Below, one piece after another: positions 54,193-63,598 of a DNA stretch of 64,000 nucleotides. The notes below the pieces were generated by a model, which was given only the letters and a program-made list of their open reading frames with translations, did not search any database and was not told the DNA's origin. A program made the position numbers and the translations under genes. Position 1 is the stretch's first letter, and each line of letters begins with the position of its first letter. Origin of the DNA: Synergistaceae bacterium. GTDB lineage: Bacteria; Synergistota; Synergistia; Synergistales; Aminobacteriaceae. The stretch lies in contig JAIRYN010000017.1 in the NCBI GenBank assembly GCA_031267575.1, forward strand, positions 48,453-112,452, in the 5' to 3' direction.

Positions 54193-55713
54193 ATGAAAAC
54201 AGTCCTTATGGCAAAATTGAAGGAGTCATTGCAGGCGGCGTTACCGATTGGAGTCATTATTTTGTTGATCCACCTTATTATCGTTCCCATGCCTATGGGA
54301 ACTTTGATGCTGATGGCCTTTGGAATGATGATTCTCATCTTTGGATTGACGCTTTTTTCGCTGGGCACCGATATGGCAATGATGCCGATGGGAGAACACA
54401 TTGGCATGGCGCTGCTGCGATCAAGAAATTTAAAACTCTTGATTTTCGGTTGTTTCTTGTTCGGGTTCGTGGTAACAGTGGCTGAACCGGATCTGCAGGT
54501 AATGACGCGACAGGTTCCCTCGGTGCCGAATTTGACATTGCTCGGCAGCGTCGCGGCGGGAGTGGGCATTTTCTTGGTGCTGGCCATGTTGCGCATTTTA
54601 TTTCGTTTTACGTTGTCTCACGCGCTCATTGCCATGTACGCTTTGACTTTTGGTATAGCTGTTTTCTCGTCCGATTATCTGGCCGTCGCCTTCGACGCGT
54701 CGGCTGTGACCACGGGACCCATTACCGTACCCTTTCTTTTGGCTCTGGGGGCCGGATTCTCGGCGGTCAACAGCAGCAAGGGCTCGGAAAACGATGACTT
54801 CGGGATCTGCGCTATTTGTTCTATAGGGCCCATTCTAGCGGTGTTGGTCACGGGGTTGTTTTTTGATTCCCAGTCTACCGGACATGAATTCGCGACTCCC
54901 TCCACGGTGGAGAGTTTCGGAGAAATGCTGCTGCTTTTTGGCGACGGCCTGATCCATTCCTTTTGGGAGGTGGGGATGGTGGTCATTCCTATTGTGGGCA
55001 TTTTCGCGATTTTCCAGGTCACACACCTTAAGCTCTCTAAAACGGAACTGATCAAAATTGGCGTAGGGCTCCTGTATCTCTTGTTCGGACTCACTATTTT
55101 CCTGGCGGGGGTCAACAGAGGCTTTATGCCGGCTGGTAAATTCTTGGGTGAAAGCATGGGGGCTCTAGAAAACAACTGGATTCTGGTGCCTATCTGTCTT
55201 GTGGTGGGTGCTTGTGTGGTGGTCGCTGAACCGGCCGTCCATGTTTTGACAAAACAGGTCGAGGAAATCACCAACGGTGCCATTTCCCGGCGTACCCTCC
55301 TCTTCGCTATGGCTATCGGCGTGGGCATTGCTCTGGCGTTGGCTATGGTGCGGATGTTACTGGGTCTTTCGATCTGGTGGTTCATGTTGCCGGGTTATTT
55401 TTTGGCCTTGATTCTGACGTTTTTCGTTCCGAGTTTTTTCGTAGGGATCGGTTTCGACTCGGGAGGCGTCGCCGCCGGGGCGATGAGCGCGGCCTTCGTG
55501 TTGCCCTTCACGATTGGGGTATGCGAGAGCCTGGGCGGCAACGTTATGATCGACGCCTTCGGCGTGGTCGGTATGATTGCTATGATGCCTCCCATTACGC
55601 TCCAATTGATTGGTGTGTTATATAATATGAGGCTTAAAAGGGCAATGCGCGCGGCGGCGCTTGAATTTGAGGCGGAGGAGCCCACCGCGGACGCGAGGAA
55701 ATTCGTGCGCTAA
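54193..55713 (+). CDS. DUF1538 integral membrane protein
   Basis: 506 residues with about twelve or more hydrophobic segments. It is an internal duplication: AEPDLQVMTRQV in the first half matches AEPAVHVLTKQVEE in the second, and AFDASAVTTGPITVPFLLALG matches GFDSGGVAAGAMSAAFVLPF. This is the DUF1538 pattern and suggests an inverted-repeat transporter fold. Substrate and direction are unknown. It is 24 bp ahead of a PII-like protein gene, so nitrogen or energy control of a transporter is an inference. Confidence 0.88.
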   Translation: MKTVLMAKLKESLQAALPIGVIILLIHLIIVPMPMGTLMLMAFGMMILIFGLTLFSLGTDMAMMPMGEHIGMALLRSRNLKLLIFGCFLFGFVVTVAEPDLQVMTRQVPSVPNLTLLGSVAAGVGIFLVLAMLRILFRFTLSHALIAMYALTFGIAVFSSDYLAVAFDASAVTTGPITVPFLLALGAGFSAVNSSKGSENDDFGICAICSIGPILAVLVTGLFFDSQSTGHEFATPSTVESFGEMLLLFGDGLIHSFWEVGMVVIPIVGIFAIFQVTHLKLSKTELIKIGVGLLYLLFGLTIFLAGVNRGFMPAGKFLGESMGALENNWILVPICLVVGACVVVAEPAVHVLTKQVEEITNGAISRRTLLFAMAIGVGIALALAMVRMLLGLSIWWFMLPGYFLALILTFFVPSFFVGIGFDSGGVAAGAMSAAFVLPFTIGVCESLGGNVMIDAFGVVGMIAMMPPITLQLIGVLYNMRLKRAMRAAALEFEAEEPTADARKFVR

Positions 55714-55737
55714 AGCTGGCAGAAAGGAAAAAACAGA

Positions 55738-56499
55738 ATGGAGTACGAAAGTAGTACACAAAGTGGTTCGCTTTCTTCTGATTCACTTTCTTCTTTGTCC
55801 CTGTTGATCACGATTTGCGACAGGGGGCAAGGCAAAAAAGTAACAGACTTTTTTAAGGACCGGAACGCCTCGTTCAACCTGATGGTCTTGGGCAAGGGGA
55901 CCGCCAGCTCCAAAATGCTGGATTATTTAGGGTTGGGGCAAACGGAGAAAATGGTTTTGTTGAGTGTCATGCCCACCGCCGAGGCACGAGACGTCCTTTC
56001 AAAATTTGACGAGACCCTAGAGCTGAAACGGCCGGGACACGGCATCGCGTTCACCCTTCCTCTGAATGGGGCTTGTGTGCGCAAGTCCGTGGAAACCGTT
56101 CCCGACGGAGAAATAGAGGAAAAAATGACGCGAGGAGGAGAAGAAGACGAAGTGGTACATTCATTTGAACATTCATTGATCATTGCCGTTGTCAACCGTG
56201 GTTACAACCAGGAGGTAATGGAAGCGGCGCGCACCGCCAAGGCCACGGGAGGCACCATTATCCATGCCAGAGGGTTCGCCTTGTCCGGGGTGGAAAAATT
56301 TTTTGGCGTGAGTATCCATCCCGAAAAAGAAGTGATTATAATTTTGGCCGAAAACGATCGAAAGCGCGATATCATGCGAGCCATCTCCGAAAAGGCCGGC
56401 ATAGAAACCCCTGCCGGCGCCGTCACGTTCTCTCTGCCCGTCAGCGGAGTGGAGGGATTGCAACCCTATCTGGAACAGGCGGAAGAATCCGAATCCTGA
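55738..56499 (+). CDS. Tandem PII-like (GlnB-fold) protein
   Basis: 253 residues. Two PII-like halves can be seen: LLITICDRGQGKKVTDFFKD in the first, SLIIAVVNRGYNQEVMEAAR and GTIIHARGFALSG in the second. A short acidic linker (about 125-140) joins them. PII proteins sense ATP/ADP and 2-oxoglutarate and gate transporters. The T-loop tyrosine of GlnB is not obvious. The first 18 residues are Ser-rich. Partnering with the DUF1538 transporter is suggested by the 24-bp gap and the shared strand. Confidence 0.78.
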   Translation: MEYESSTQSGSLSSDSLSSLSLLITICDRGQGKKVTDFFKDRNASFNLMVLGKGTASSKMLDYLGLGQTEKMVLLSVMPTAEARDVLSKFDETLELKRPGHGIAFTLPLNGACVRKSVETVPDGEIEEKMTRGGEEDEVVHSFEHSLIIAVVNRGYNQEVMEAARTAKATGGTIIHARGFALSGVEKFFGVSIHPEKEVIIILAENDRKRDIMRAISEKAGIETPAGAVTFSLPVSGVEGLQPYLEQAEESES

Positions 56500-56538
56500 C
56501 ATCATCCTGACATCCAGCCGTTAAATATGTCGAATAAA

Positions 56539-56564
56539 GGGGGGCTTGAGGCCCCCCAGTTTTT
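56539..56564. terminator. Rho-independent terminator between convergent genes
   Basis: GGGGGGC, loop TTGAG, GCCCCCC, then AGTTTTTG. It is a strong seven-base GC stem with a T run on the plus strand. It separates the PII-like gene from the convergent phosphofructokinase gene and may work both ways. Confidence 0.9.
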
Positions 56565-56596
56565 GTTGTTTCTTAATTTTGTTGCTTTGTTACTTC

Positions 56597-57811
56597 CTAT
56601 AGGAAACGCTTGATGGGTCTCTCGCACTTTTCGATGACGGGAACGTATTTGTGGGGTTTGCGGCCGAAACAGATGTCCATCTGCTCGTGGTACGTCACCT
56701 TGTTTTCGTCCACAAATCGTTGTTCTATGGCTTCTTTCGTGGAAATATAGCGTATTGTCCCGTTATCGGCATCGACCACCGTCACGCCGCTGAAGCCCTC
56801 GTCCAACAAGATCACGGCAGCCGCGCCGATCTGTTTGCCGAAGTTGACGTCGTAGGCCGATGTGGAGCCGCTACGCACCATATGCCCGGGCAGCACCTCG
56901 CGGACTTCTGGAATCTCGAAGACGCCAGGCACGAACATTCCTGACTTCTGCATAAAATCATGAATATCGGGGTCTTTTTTCATCATATCTTCAAGGCGTT
57001 GGCGGACGAAACGAGCGGCACCCGCCAGTTTTTTGTGCCCAAAGGAATCCGTTCCGTCGCCGCTGTCCGAAAAAACCTTCCCATCCTCGCCACGAATGCC
57101 CTCAGCTATCACCATGACGTAGGTTCCCGCGTTTACGTCAGAGTTCATGATGCGCCGCATGTAATGGTGCTTCATGTGTCCGTAGACCACGTCGAAGTCC
57201 ACGGCCACCTCCGGTATCAGGATGCAATCCGCGTCCGCCGCCACTCCGCCGAGGAAAGCCGTATGCCCGGCGTAACGGCCGAACACCTCCACAATCATGA
57301 TACGGTTGTGGGTTTTCCCCGTGGTCTTGATATCCTCCACGATCCGGGCGATTTTGTTGACGGCCGAATCTCCCCCCACAGAATAGGTTTGCAAATCCAG
57401 GTCCATGGTTTTTGGGGCGTGGACACAGGGGATGCCATTTTGCACCAGGTCCACCACCACTCCGCCCGTGTCGTCTCCGCCCGAAATCACCAGACCGTCG
57501 ATCTCGAACTTACGCAGCCCCCGAAGGATGCGGTCATACTTGCCGGGATCGTTGATCTTCGAGATCTTGACGCGGCTATGGCCCGCGTCGCTCCCGGCGA
57601 AGGCGGAATTCACATGATCGGTGCGTTCTTCGTCCAGAAGCACCAGGCTGTTGAAATCCACTAGGTTATAAAGCCCCGCATAGCCACTAGGGATGATGTA
57701 GGCCCCGATCCCCCTCGACGAGGCTACTTTCGCCGCTCCGCGCACCACGGCGTTAAGTCCTCCGCAGTCTCCCCCCGACGTGATGATGCCGATGTTCCTC
57801 AGCTTACCCAT
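56597..57811 (-). CDS. 6-phosphofructokinase, probably pyrophosphate-dependent
   Basis: 404 residues. The N-terminal loop is IGIITSGGDCGGLNAVVRGAA. The phosphoryl-donor site reads LVISGGDDTGG, with Asp where ATP enzymes have Gly. The catalytic block is APKTMDLDL, with Lys at the position that marks PPi use. EVFGRYAGHTAFLGGVAADAD is the substrate block. The sequence thus favours reversible PPi-linked glycolysis, but donor choice should be assayed. ATG 57811 follows GGAAGGGA. Confidence 0.9.
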   Translation of the reverse strand: MGKLRNIGIITSGGDCGGLNAVVRGAAKVASSRGIGAYIIPSGYAGLYNLVDFNSLVLLDEERTDHVNSAFAGSDAGHSRVKISKINDPGKYDRILRGLRKFEIDGLVISGGDDTGGVVVDLVQNGIPCVHAPKTMDLDLQTYSVGGDSAVNKIARIVEDIKTTGKTHNRIMIVEVFGRYAGHTAFLGGVAADADCILIPEVAVDFDVVYGHMKHHYMRRIMNSDVNAGTYVMVIAEGIRGEDGKVFSDSGDGTDSFGHKKLAGAARFVRQRLEDMMKKDPDIHDFMQKSGMFVPGVFEIPEVREVLPGHMVRSGSTSAYDVNFGKQIGAAAVILLDEGFSGVTVVDADNGTIRYISTKEAIEQRFVDENKVTYHEQMDICFGRKPHKYVPVIEKCERPIKRFL

Positions 57812-58187
57812 ACGCTTCTCCGTCCCTTCCTAGGATGTTATTTTACAGACTATTGTTTGACACGATTATAATCAATTTTAAGAGAATTTCCTCCAGCCGA
57901 AGCACAAAGCCCTCGTCTTTTCATGATTTTATGTTTAAGGAGGCAAGAGTTCCTGAGACCCAGTGCGTTTTTTCGCACAACGTACAAAATACGAGTATAA
58001 TGCAAATATTTTATGAAGGGGAGAGAAAATTGGAATATTGTTCTTTGAATAGTGATGTTTTTATATTTTATTTCTTTCGCGCTCTCTCGTGTTCTCTTGC
58101 GGTGAAAAAAACTAAGCGATTGGACCGAAGCTTAGCATAACTATACGGCTCGTTCTTTACTAGTTGTCTGTTTAAGGAGTGTGAATA
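57812..58187. other. Divergent promoter region of the PFK and RND genes
   Basis: 376 bp with no supportable gene. It is AT-rich, with TTGACA near 57848 and TATAAT 4 bases later, too close to be one promoter. AAGGAG at about 58173 serves the RND adaptor gene. Confidence 0.55.
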
Positions 58188-59279
58188 ATGCGCAAAAGAT
58201 CGAACGTAGCGAAGGTTGTTATTGTCTTTTTGTTGGCGGGGGCTTCTGGATTGATGGGTTGGCGTATCTTCAATCGCCCCACGCCCTCCGAGGCCGTGAG
58301 CATCTCCGCTATTCGCGAACGCAACGGAATGCCGGTCACGAGCTGGCTCGCTTCTCAAAGCCAGTGGGAGTATTGGTTGCCTCTTTATGGCACTGTGCGC
58401 ACATCGGGTTTGTCGGAAATTTACGCCTCCCAGGCGGAATACGTCACCTCACTTTCCGCGGAGGTGGGCGACACGGTCAAGCGAGGTCAGGTTCTGGCGA
58501 CCTTAGACTCCCGCAGAGCCGCCGAAAGAGCTCAAGCCGCGGAAGCGCGTTACAACGAATTATCCTTGAGGTATGAGCGCACTCAAGAGCTTCAAAAGGC
58601 TGGAGGCTCCAGTCAACAGGATGTGGAAAACGTCTTCTCGCAGTACAAGGAGGCGGGTGCCTCTTTACAACAGCTTCAGAGCGAGCTGGCGCGTCACAAA
58701 GTGACTTCACCTATTAATGGAGTCGTCATGCAGAGGAACGCGGAGATTGGCCTTCTAGCCAGCGCGGGCAGACCTCTTTTTGTCATCGGCGATCCTCAAC
58801 AATTTGAAATCGCTATTGACCTCTCTCCACGTTACATCACTACGGTCAAAAACGGGGAGAGGGCCCGTTATCTGACACCCTCGGGCTTGTGGAAGACGGC
58901 GACGGTGAAGCGGGTGGATCCGATGGCCAATGCGGTCACGGGACTTTACAGCGTGGTGCTCGACGTGAAAAACAAGGCGGGCGCGAACCCGAAGGAGATC
59001 GAGCTTCGTGTGGGCGCCTCCGTGGAGGCCGAGATTCTCATCGAGGAGAGTGATACCGTGGTAGTCGTCCCCTACGAGAGTGTTCGGGCAATAGGAGGGG
59101 AGGCCAAGGTCTATATCTGCTCTGGAGACGTGGCTATCGAGCGTGTCGTCCAGAAAGGACGCACCAACGAGCAGGGTCAGACCCACATCCTGAGCGGGGT
59201 GGAAAGCGGGGAAAAAGTGGTTTTGAAAGGCGCGGACCGCATGTATGACGGCGCTAAAATCTGGATCCAGGAAAGCTAA
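58188..59279 (+). CDS. RND efflux periplasmic adaptor (MFP/HlyD family)
   Basis: 363 residues. An N-terminal signal anchor (VAKVVIVFLLAGASGLMGW) is followed by the lipoyl half-motif (SEIYASQAEYVTSLSAEVGD, then TVKRGQVLATLDSR). A helical hairpin spans about 105-165, then the second half-motif KVTSPINGVVMQRNAEIGLL. The C-terminal beta-barrel and membrane-proximal parts contain VVPYESVRAIGGEAKVYI. It would link the RND pump at 59290 to an outer-membrane channel, supporting a diderm cell. No TolC gene is present. Confidence 0.92.
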   Translation: MRKRSNVAKVVIVFLLAGASGLMGWRIFNRPTPSEAVSISAIRERNGMPVTSWLASQSQWEYWLPLYGTVRTSGLSEIYASQAEYVTSLSAEVGDTVKRGQVLATLDSRRAAERAQAAEARYNELSLRYERTQELQKAGGSSQQDVENVFSQYKEAGASLQQLQSELARHKVTSPINGVVMQRNAEIGLLASAGRPLFVIGDPQQFEIAIDLSPRYITTVKNGERARYLTPSGLWKTATVKRVDPMANAVTGLYSVVLDVKNKAGANPKEIELRVGASVEAEILIEESDTVVVVPYESVRAIGGEAKVYICSGDVAIERVVQKGRTNEQGQTHILSGVESGEKVVLKGADRMYDGAKIWIQES

Positions 59280-59289
59280 GTTCTGAACC

Positions 59290-62200
59290 ATGTGGCTGAT
59301 ACGCAGTTCTGTTCGACGGCCGGTTTTGACGACCGTTATTACACTTGTGCTGATTCTTTTAGGAAGCTACGCCTACTTGAACATGGGAGTGGCTCTTTTG
59401 CCTAAAATGGATATTCCGGTGGTCATGGTCCGGGCTGAATACGAAGGGGCCGGTCCCGCGGAGACGGAATCCACTCTGGTAAAACCCTTCGAGGACGCCA
59501 TCGCCCGGGTAGAGGGCATCAAAACCATTCGCGGCTTCGCCCGCAACGGCAACGGTATTGTGGTGGTGGAGCTGGAAAACGACGTGGACAACACCCAGGC
59601 CGCTATGGACATCGCCACTCAGGTGCGCGCTTTGAGCCTGCCCGACGGGGCCAAAGATCCCTCCATCACCAAGTTCGACATCAACGCGCGGGCGTTTATG
59701 TCGATGGTCGCAATTTCCGACCTGCCCACCTCACAGGTACGCGACATCGTGGAGGAGCAGGTGGCTAAACGGTTGACTCAGCTCTTTGGTATGGCTACGG
59801 CGGAGGTCATCGGCGGACTCGACCGGCAAATTCATGTGGAAGTCGATCCTCTTTCTCTGAAGGCCCACGACCTGAGTATCACCCGTCTGGCCGAGCTGAT
59901 CAAAAGATCCAATCGCAACGAGCCCGCGGGCCAGATCGCTTTGGGAGCCAAGGAAATTTCCCTGCGTTTCACGGGAGAAGTGGAAGATCCTTCTCTGTTG
60001 GGCTACATCTCCTTGACCCTGGCGAACGGATCCAGCATCACCCTGGGGGACTTGGGCGAGATCAAAGACACGGTGGAGGAAGAGCGCCGACTGTCGCGCT
60101 TCAATGGGATCCCCGCGGTGACGCTAGATTTGGTGGCTCGCCCCAACGCCAACGTGGTGGCTCTGGCGGAGCAGGTTTATCGGGAATTGGAACAGGTCCA
60201 GCCCTCTTTGCCGGAGGGAATGCGCCTGGAGGTCATTTTCGATAATAGCGTTTATATCAACAACTCCATCAAAAACGTCATCTCAGACATGTTGATGGCC
60301 ACACTTTTGACCTCTGTGGTGCTTTATTTGTCTTTACAACGTTTTGGAGCTACTCTGGCCGCGGTTCTAACCCTTCCCACTTCTTTGGTGGCCACTTTCA
60401 TCGTCCAATTTCTCTATGGCTTTACTATTAACATGATGAGCAGCATTGGCTTGGCCATTTCAGTAGGGGTGCTGGTGGACAATGCCATTTTGGTTTTGGA
60501 GAACATCTACCGCTATCGGGAGATGGGTTATGACGCTTTGGAGGCTTCGGAGCGGGGAGCGGGAGAAATCTCCGTGGCTGTTTTAGCCAGCGTGGGCACA
60601 AATCTGGGGGTCTTCATCCCCATCGCCTTCATGGGGGGCATGTTGGGGCAGATGTTCAACGAATTCGCCCTGACTGTGGTCTTTACCACCCTGGTGTCCC
60701 TATACTCCGCCTTTTCCCTGACCCCTATGGTGACAGCCTATTTAGGCGGCGAGCCAAAAGCCCGGTTGTCGCTTTTCGCACGGATTACGACAAGCTGGTG
60801 GCAGGTCTTTTTCGACGAACTTCGGCGGTTGCACGTAGGTCTGAGCAAGAGTTGCATGCGTCATCCGATCGTCTCGTTTCTGGTGGTGGCGGCGCTCTGT
60901 TTCGCGGCCTATCGGGGAACGTCCTTCATCGGTTTCGATTACATGCCCCGAGAGGATGAAGGGCGCATCAACATTGACGTAGAACTCTCCAGCACAGCGT
61001 CCCTGAAGAACACTGACGAAGTTCTCAGGGAGATCGAGAACTATGTGAGCGAATTTCCCTATGTTCGTTTTTACCGTTCCCGAGTGGGAGGTGGGCGTAT
61101 GAGCGGCACTAACGCTGGCACTGTCTACGTCTACTTGATCGAAGACAAAACCGCGCGGCCCTCTGTTTTTGAAATCGTGGCAGACTGGCGCGCACACTTC
61201 GCGCCTCTACCCGACGCGGACGTAGCCATCTCCGGGGCCAGCAGCATGGGAGGTGGTGGAGGCGGCAAACCCATTTCCGTCTCCATCATCGGAGCAGATA
61301 CCGGCGAGCTGAATCGCGTTGCCGAGGAAGTTATGGCCGCCATGTACGGCACTCGAGGAGTGATGGACGTCCAATCCGACTGGAAGATGGGGCGCGAGGA
61401 GGTCCGTTTTTATCCAAACTACCGCCGATTGGGGAGGCTGGGACTTTCCTTCGGCGAGGTGGCCACGGAGGTCAACGGTTACTTGACGGGCTACGAGGCT
61501 GGGAAGTACCGCGAGGCCGGAGAGGAATACGACATTCTGGTGAAGCTGCCGCGCAAATGGACCAAGAGCGTGGATAAAATGACGGGGGTTCCTGTGCGGA
61601 CCCCGGTGGGGTTTTTGCCTCTGGACGACCTAATGGAGGTTCGCCCCGGAACAGGTCCTACCGCTATCAACCGGGAGGACCGGCAGCGCAAGGTTACGGT
61701 GGACGCCAACATGGGTCGGGGAATTTCCGTGGGGGAGATCATGATGGAGTTGCAGCCTAAACTGAGCGCCATTGACTTGCCTTCGGGATACCGTCTGAAT
61801 TACGGCGGAGACATCCGCAACATCAACGAGAACTATGCTAGCATGGTGACGGTGTTGGTCCTGGCGGTCAGCATCACGTTTTTGATGGTGGCGGGGCTTT
61901 TGGAATCTTGGGTGTTCGCGATTATTGTGATGGCGACGCTGCCTTTGGCAGCAGTGGGCATTATCCCCATGATGCTGGTTACCAACAGTAATCTTACAGT
62001 TTTCGCCCTCTTGGGCATCGTCATGATGGTGGGTATTACGGTAAACAATGCCATTGTTATTTTGGACTACGCGGAGATGCGCCGTCGAGAGGGCATACAC
62101 TATCGCCGCGCCATCTTGGAAGCCAGCATCACACGCTTTCGACCTATTTTCATGGCTACACTTACCACCCTGGTGGCCCTGGTGCCCATGATCGTGTCCA

Positions 62201-62334
62201 CTGGCGAGGGCGCGCAGCTCAAAGCCCCCATGGCCGTGGTTATGACAGGCGGCCTTGTGGGCGGAGGAATTTTGGCCCTCTACATCATCCCCATGATCTA
62301 CAACATTGTGTGGAGATTGCGACTCGGAAAATAG
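59290..62334 (+). CDS. RND-family efflux permease (AcrB/MdtB-like)
   Basis: 1014 residues, a normal length. An N-terminal transmembrane helix is followed by PKMDIPVVMVRAEYEGAGPAETESTLVKPFEDAIARVEGI, typical of the HAE families (shown here only in part by family knowledge). Membrane motifs include GLAISVGVLVDNAILVLENI, with the Asp of the proton relay on helix 4, and GIVMMVGITVNNAIVILDYA. A Gly-rich loop SSMGGGGGGKPIS sits near 655. Starting ten bases after the adaptor, it forms a two-gene pump operon. The substrate is unknown. Confidence 0.93.
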   Translation: MWLIRSSVRRPVLTTVITLVLILLGSYAYLNMGVALLPKMDIPVVMVRAEYEGAGPAETESTLVKPFEDAIARVEGIKTIRGFARNGNGIVVVELENDVDNTQAAMDIATQVRALSLPDGAKDPSITKFDINARAFMSMVAISDLPTSQVRDIVEEQVAKRLTQLFGMATAEVIGGLDRQIHVEVDPLSLKAHDLSITRLAELIKRSNRNEPAGQIALGAKEISLRFTGEVEDPSLLGYISLTLANGSSITLGDLGEIKDTVEEERRLSRFNGIPAVTLDLVARPNANVVALAEQVYRELEQVQPSLPEGMRLEVIFDNSVYINNSIKNVISDMLMATLLTSVVLYLSLQRFGATLAAVLTLPTSLVATFIVQFLYGFTINMMSSIGLAISVGVLVDNAILVLENIYRYREMGYDALEASERGAGEISVAVLASVGTNLGVFIPIAFMGGMLGQMFNEFALTVVFTTLVSLYSAFSLTPMVTAYLGGEPKARLSLFARITTSWWQVFFDELRRLHVGLSKSCMRHPIVSFLVVAALCFAAYRGTSFIGFDYMPREDEGRINIDVELSSTASLKNTDEVLREIENYVSEFPYVRFYRSRVGGGRMSGTNAGTVYVYLIEDKTARPSVFEIVADWRAHFAPLPDADVAISGASSMGGGGGGKPISVSIIGADTGELNRVAEEVMAAMYGTRGVMDVQSDWKMGREEVRFYPNYRRLGRLGLSFGEVATEVNGYLTGYEAGKYREAGEEYDILVKLPRKWTKSVDKMTGVPVRTPVGFLPLDDLMEVRPGTGPTAINREDRQRKVTVDANMGRGISVGEIMMELQPKLSAIDLPSGYRLNYGGDIRNINENYASMVTVLVLAVSITFLMVAGLLESWVFAIIVMATLPLAAVGIIPMMLVTNSNLTVFALLGIVMMVGITVNNAIVILDYAEMRRREGIHYRRAILEASITRFRPIFMATLTTLVALVPMIVSTGEGAQLKAPMAVVMTGGLVGGGILALYIIPMIYNIVWRLRLGK

Positions 62335-62422
62335 TTATAAAAGTCCAATTTTATGGTGGGATTTGGGCGGGGCTGGTTCTCCATCCTTGTATATCCATCC
62401 TGATCGAGAAACTCCTTATACC

Positions 62423-62450
62423 TTGACAAAACTAGCCTCCTTGATATAAT
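62423..62450 (+). promoter_or_regulatory. Consensus sigma-70 promoter of the tRNA pair
   Basis: TTGACA (62423-62428), 16-base spacer, TATAAT (62445-62450), about 40 bases before tRNA-Val. Both hexamers are perfect consensus, which is usual for tRNA genes. Confidence 0.88.
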
Positions 62451-62490
62451 TATTTGTGTTCTATGGATTTATAAAGTTATTTGTGATATT

Positions 62491-62565
62491 GGGCAATTAG
62501 TTCAGAGGTAGAACGCTTCCTTGACACGGAAGAGGTCAGAAGTTCGATTCTTCTATTGCCCACCA
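62491..62565 (+). tRNA. tRNA-Val (GAC)
   Basis: The cloverleaf is complete: acceptor GGGCAAT/ATTGCCC, anticodon stem CTTCC/GGAAG with loop TTGACAC (anticodon GAC), T-loop TTCGATT. CCA is encoded (62563-62565). Confidence 0.95.
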
Positions 62566-62584
62566 TGAAAATAAGTGTAAAAGT

Positions 62585-62668
62585 GCCGGGATGGCGGAAT
62601 GGTAGACGCAGTGGACTCAAAATCCACCGAGAGCAATCTCATGGGAGTTCGAGTCTCCCCCCCGGCAT
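62585..62668 (+). tRNA. tRNA-Leu (CAA), with an odd 3' acceptor strand
   Basis: Anticodon loop CTCAAAA gives CAA. The long variable arm GAGAGCAATCTC marks a class II tRNA. The T-arm is GGGAG-TTCGAGT-CTCCC. The acceptor 5' strand GCCGGGA should pair with TCCCGGC, but a run of eight C residues gives CCCCCGGC, which is one base too long and mismatched at pair 7. CCA is not encoded. Confidence 0.88.
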
Positions 62669-62702
62669 TAAAATGGTATTTCATATTATTCTGAGTTTAT
62701 TT

Positions 62703-62727
62703 AAAACCCTGCCAAAAGCAGGGTTTT
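62703..62727 (+). terminator. Terminator after the tRNA pair
   Basis: AAAACCCTGC, loop CAAAA, GCAGGGTTTT. The T run is part of the stem end. It is placed 35 bases after tRNA-Leu. Confidence 0.85.
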
Positions 62728-62830
62728 CCATTTTAAGTATCCTCTACGTATCTCTATAAATCCCCATCGACTCAAGGCAACACAGTATAATAAAATGTAT
62801 AAAAATATTCCTTATACGGTGGTGGAAAAC

Positions 62831-63114
62831 ATGGCGCTAATTAAACTCATGATCAAGCAAGCAAAACCGGAAGAAAAACTTATCTTCTCTCCGACGGCAA
62901 GGGGCTCTCTCTGGAAGTCCGATCCAATGGCAAGAAGTACTGGATCATTCGCTATTGGGTGAACAAGAAAGAGCGCCGCACATCTACCGGTCCGTATCCC
63001 GGCGTCACGCTGAAGGAAGCGCGTGAAAAGAACGCCGCTCTCCGTAAATTCCTTGATACAGGTAAACCCATTGGCATCGATATGGATTCCATCGTCTATA
63101 TACTTCGCGTGTAA
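62831..63114 (+). pseudogene. P4-type integrase N-terminal remnant at tRNA-Leu
   Basis: ATG 62831 reads MALIKLMIKQAKPEEK. After a one-base shift it continues YLLSDGKGLSLEVRSNGKKY, WIIRYWVNKKERRTSTGPYP and GVTLKEAREKNAALRKFL, ending at 63114. This is the arm-binding (DUF4102) domain of P4-like tyrosine integrases. The catalytic domain is missing. Its place just after tRNA-Leu fits an element that integrates at the tRNA 3' end. Confidence 0.85.
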
Positions 63115-63139
63115 GACGTTCAATCTCTCGTCCTCTCGT

Positions 63140-63463
63140 CTAGGTTCCCGTAGCAGTCATGCTTTCCAGAACGTCGTCGGGGAGCGCGGACTCGTGGGGT
63201 AGGAAGGGCTCGGCCTCGGTCAAGGCCACTGCCTTCGTTGCCTGCTCAGAGGTGAGTTGTACATTTTTGAAACTGTGATTGGTGAGAATGTTGAAAAGGT
63301 TACAGACCGCGTCGATCGCCACGCCGTACAGAGCCGGCTCGATGAGGTCCTCCAGCCACTCTGGGACGTAGGGTAAGTCAATGAGTTCGCTCATCTTCGC
63401 CACGGCAGCTTTTTTCTTCTCCGCGCCGGTTTTCCCGGATAGTTCCTTATTACCTTCGTACAT
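63140..63463 (-). CDS. Small phage-like protein (possible holin-related)
   Basis: 107 residues. GGAGGTGAACGC directly precedes ATG 63463, a strong site. An amphipathic hydrophobic stretch (WLEDLIEPALYGVAIDAVCN, then LFNILTN) near 36-62 recalls LL-H-type holins, which end in a similar I-x-x-x-V-x-x-x-N helix, but it is not a clear transmembrane segment. The C-terminus is acidic. The context is a phage-derived element. The function is not established. Confidence 0.6.
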   Translation of the reverse strand: MYEGNKELSGKTGAEKKKAAVAKMSELIDLPYVPEWLEDLIEPALYGVAIDAVCNLFNILTNHSFKNVQLTSEQATKAVALTEAEPFLPHESALPDDVLESMTATGT

Positions 63464-63598
63464 GCGTTCACCTCCAATGAAAAAGGTCCCTTGCGGGGCC
63501 GCGAATAGTGCGCTGCTATAATGTATCCAGAAGGGTAACCCGATGCCAAGCAGGCGGCGTCAAGGGGAAAACTTGCCTGAGGAATCTGGTGATGTGAG

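Noticed and set aside
54675..55385. 236-residue minus-strand frame antisense to the DUF1538 gene
   Set aside because: Antisense shadow of a membrane protein; Thr/Pro/Arg-rich with no family match.
56960..57664. 234-residue plus-strand frame antisense to the phosphofructokinase gene
   Set aside because: The His/Val-rich composition is a mirror of the real gene; no ribosome binding site.
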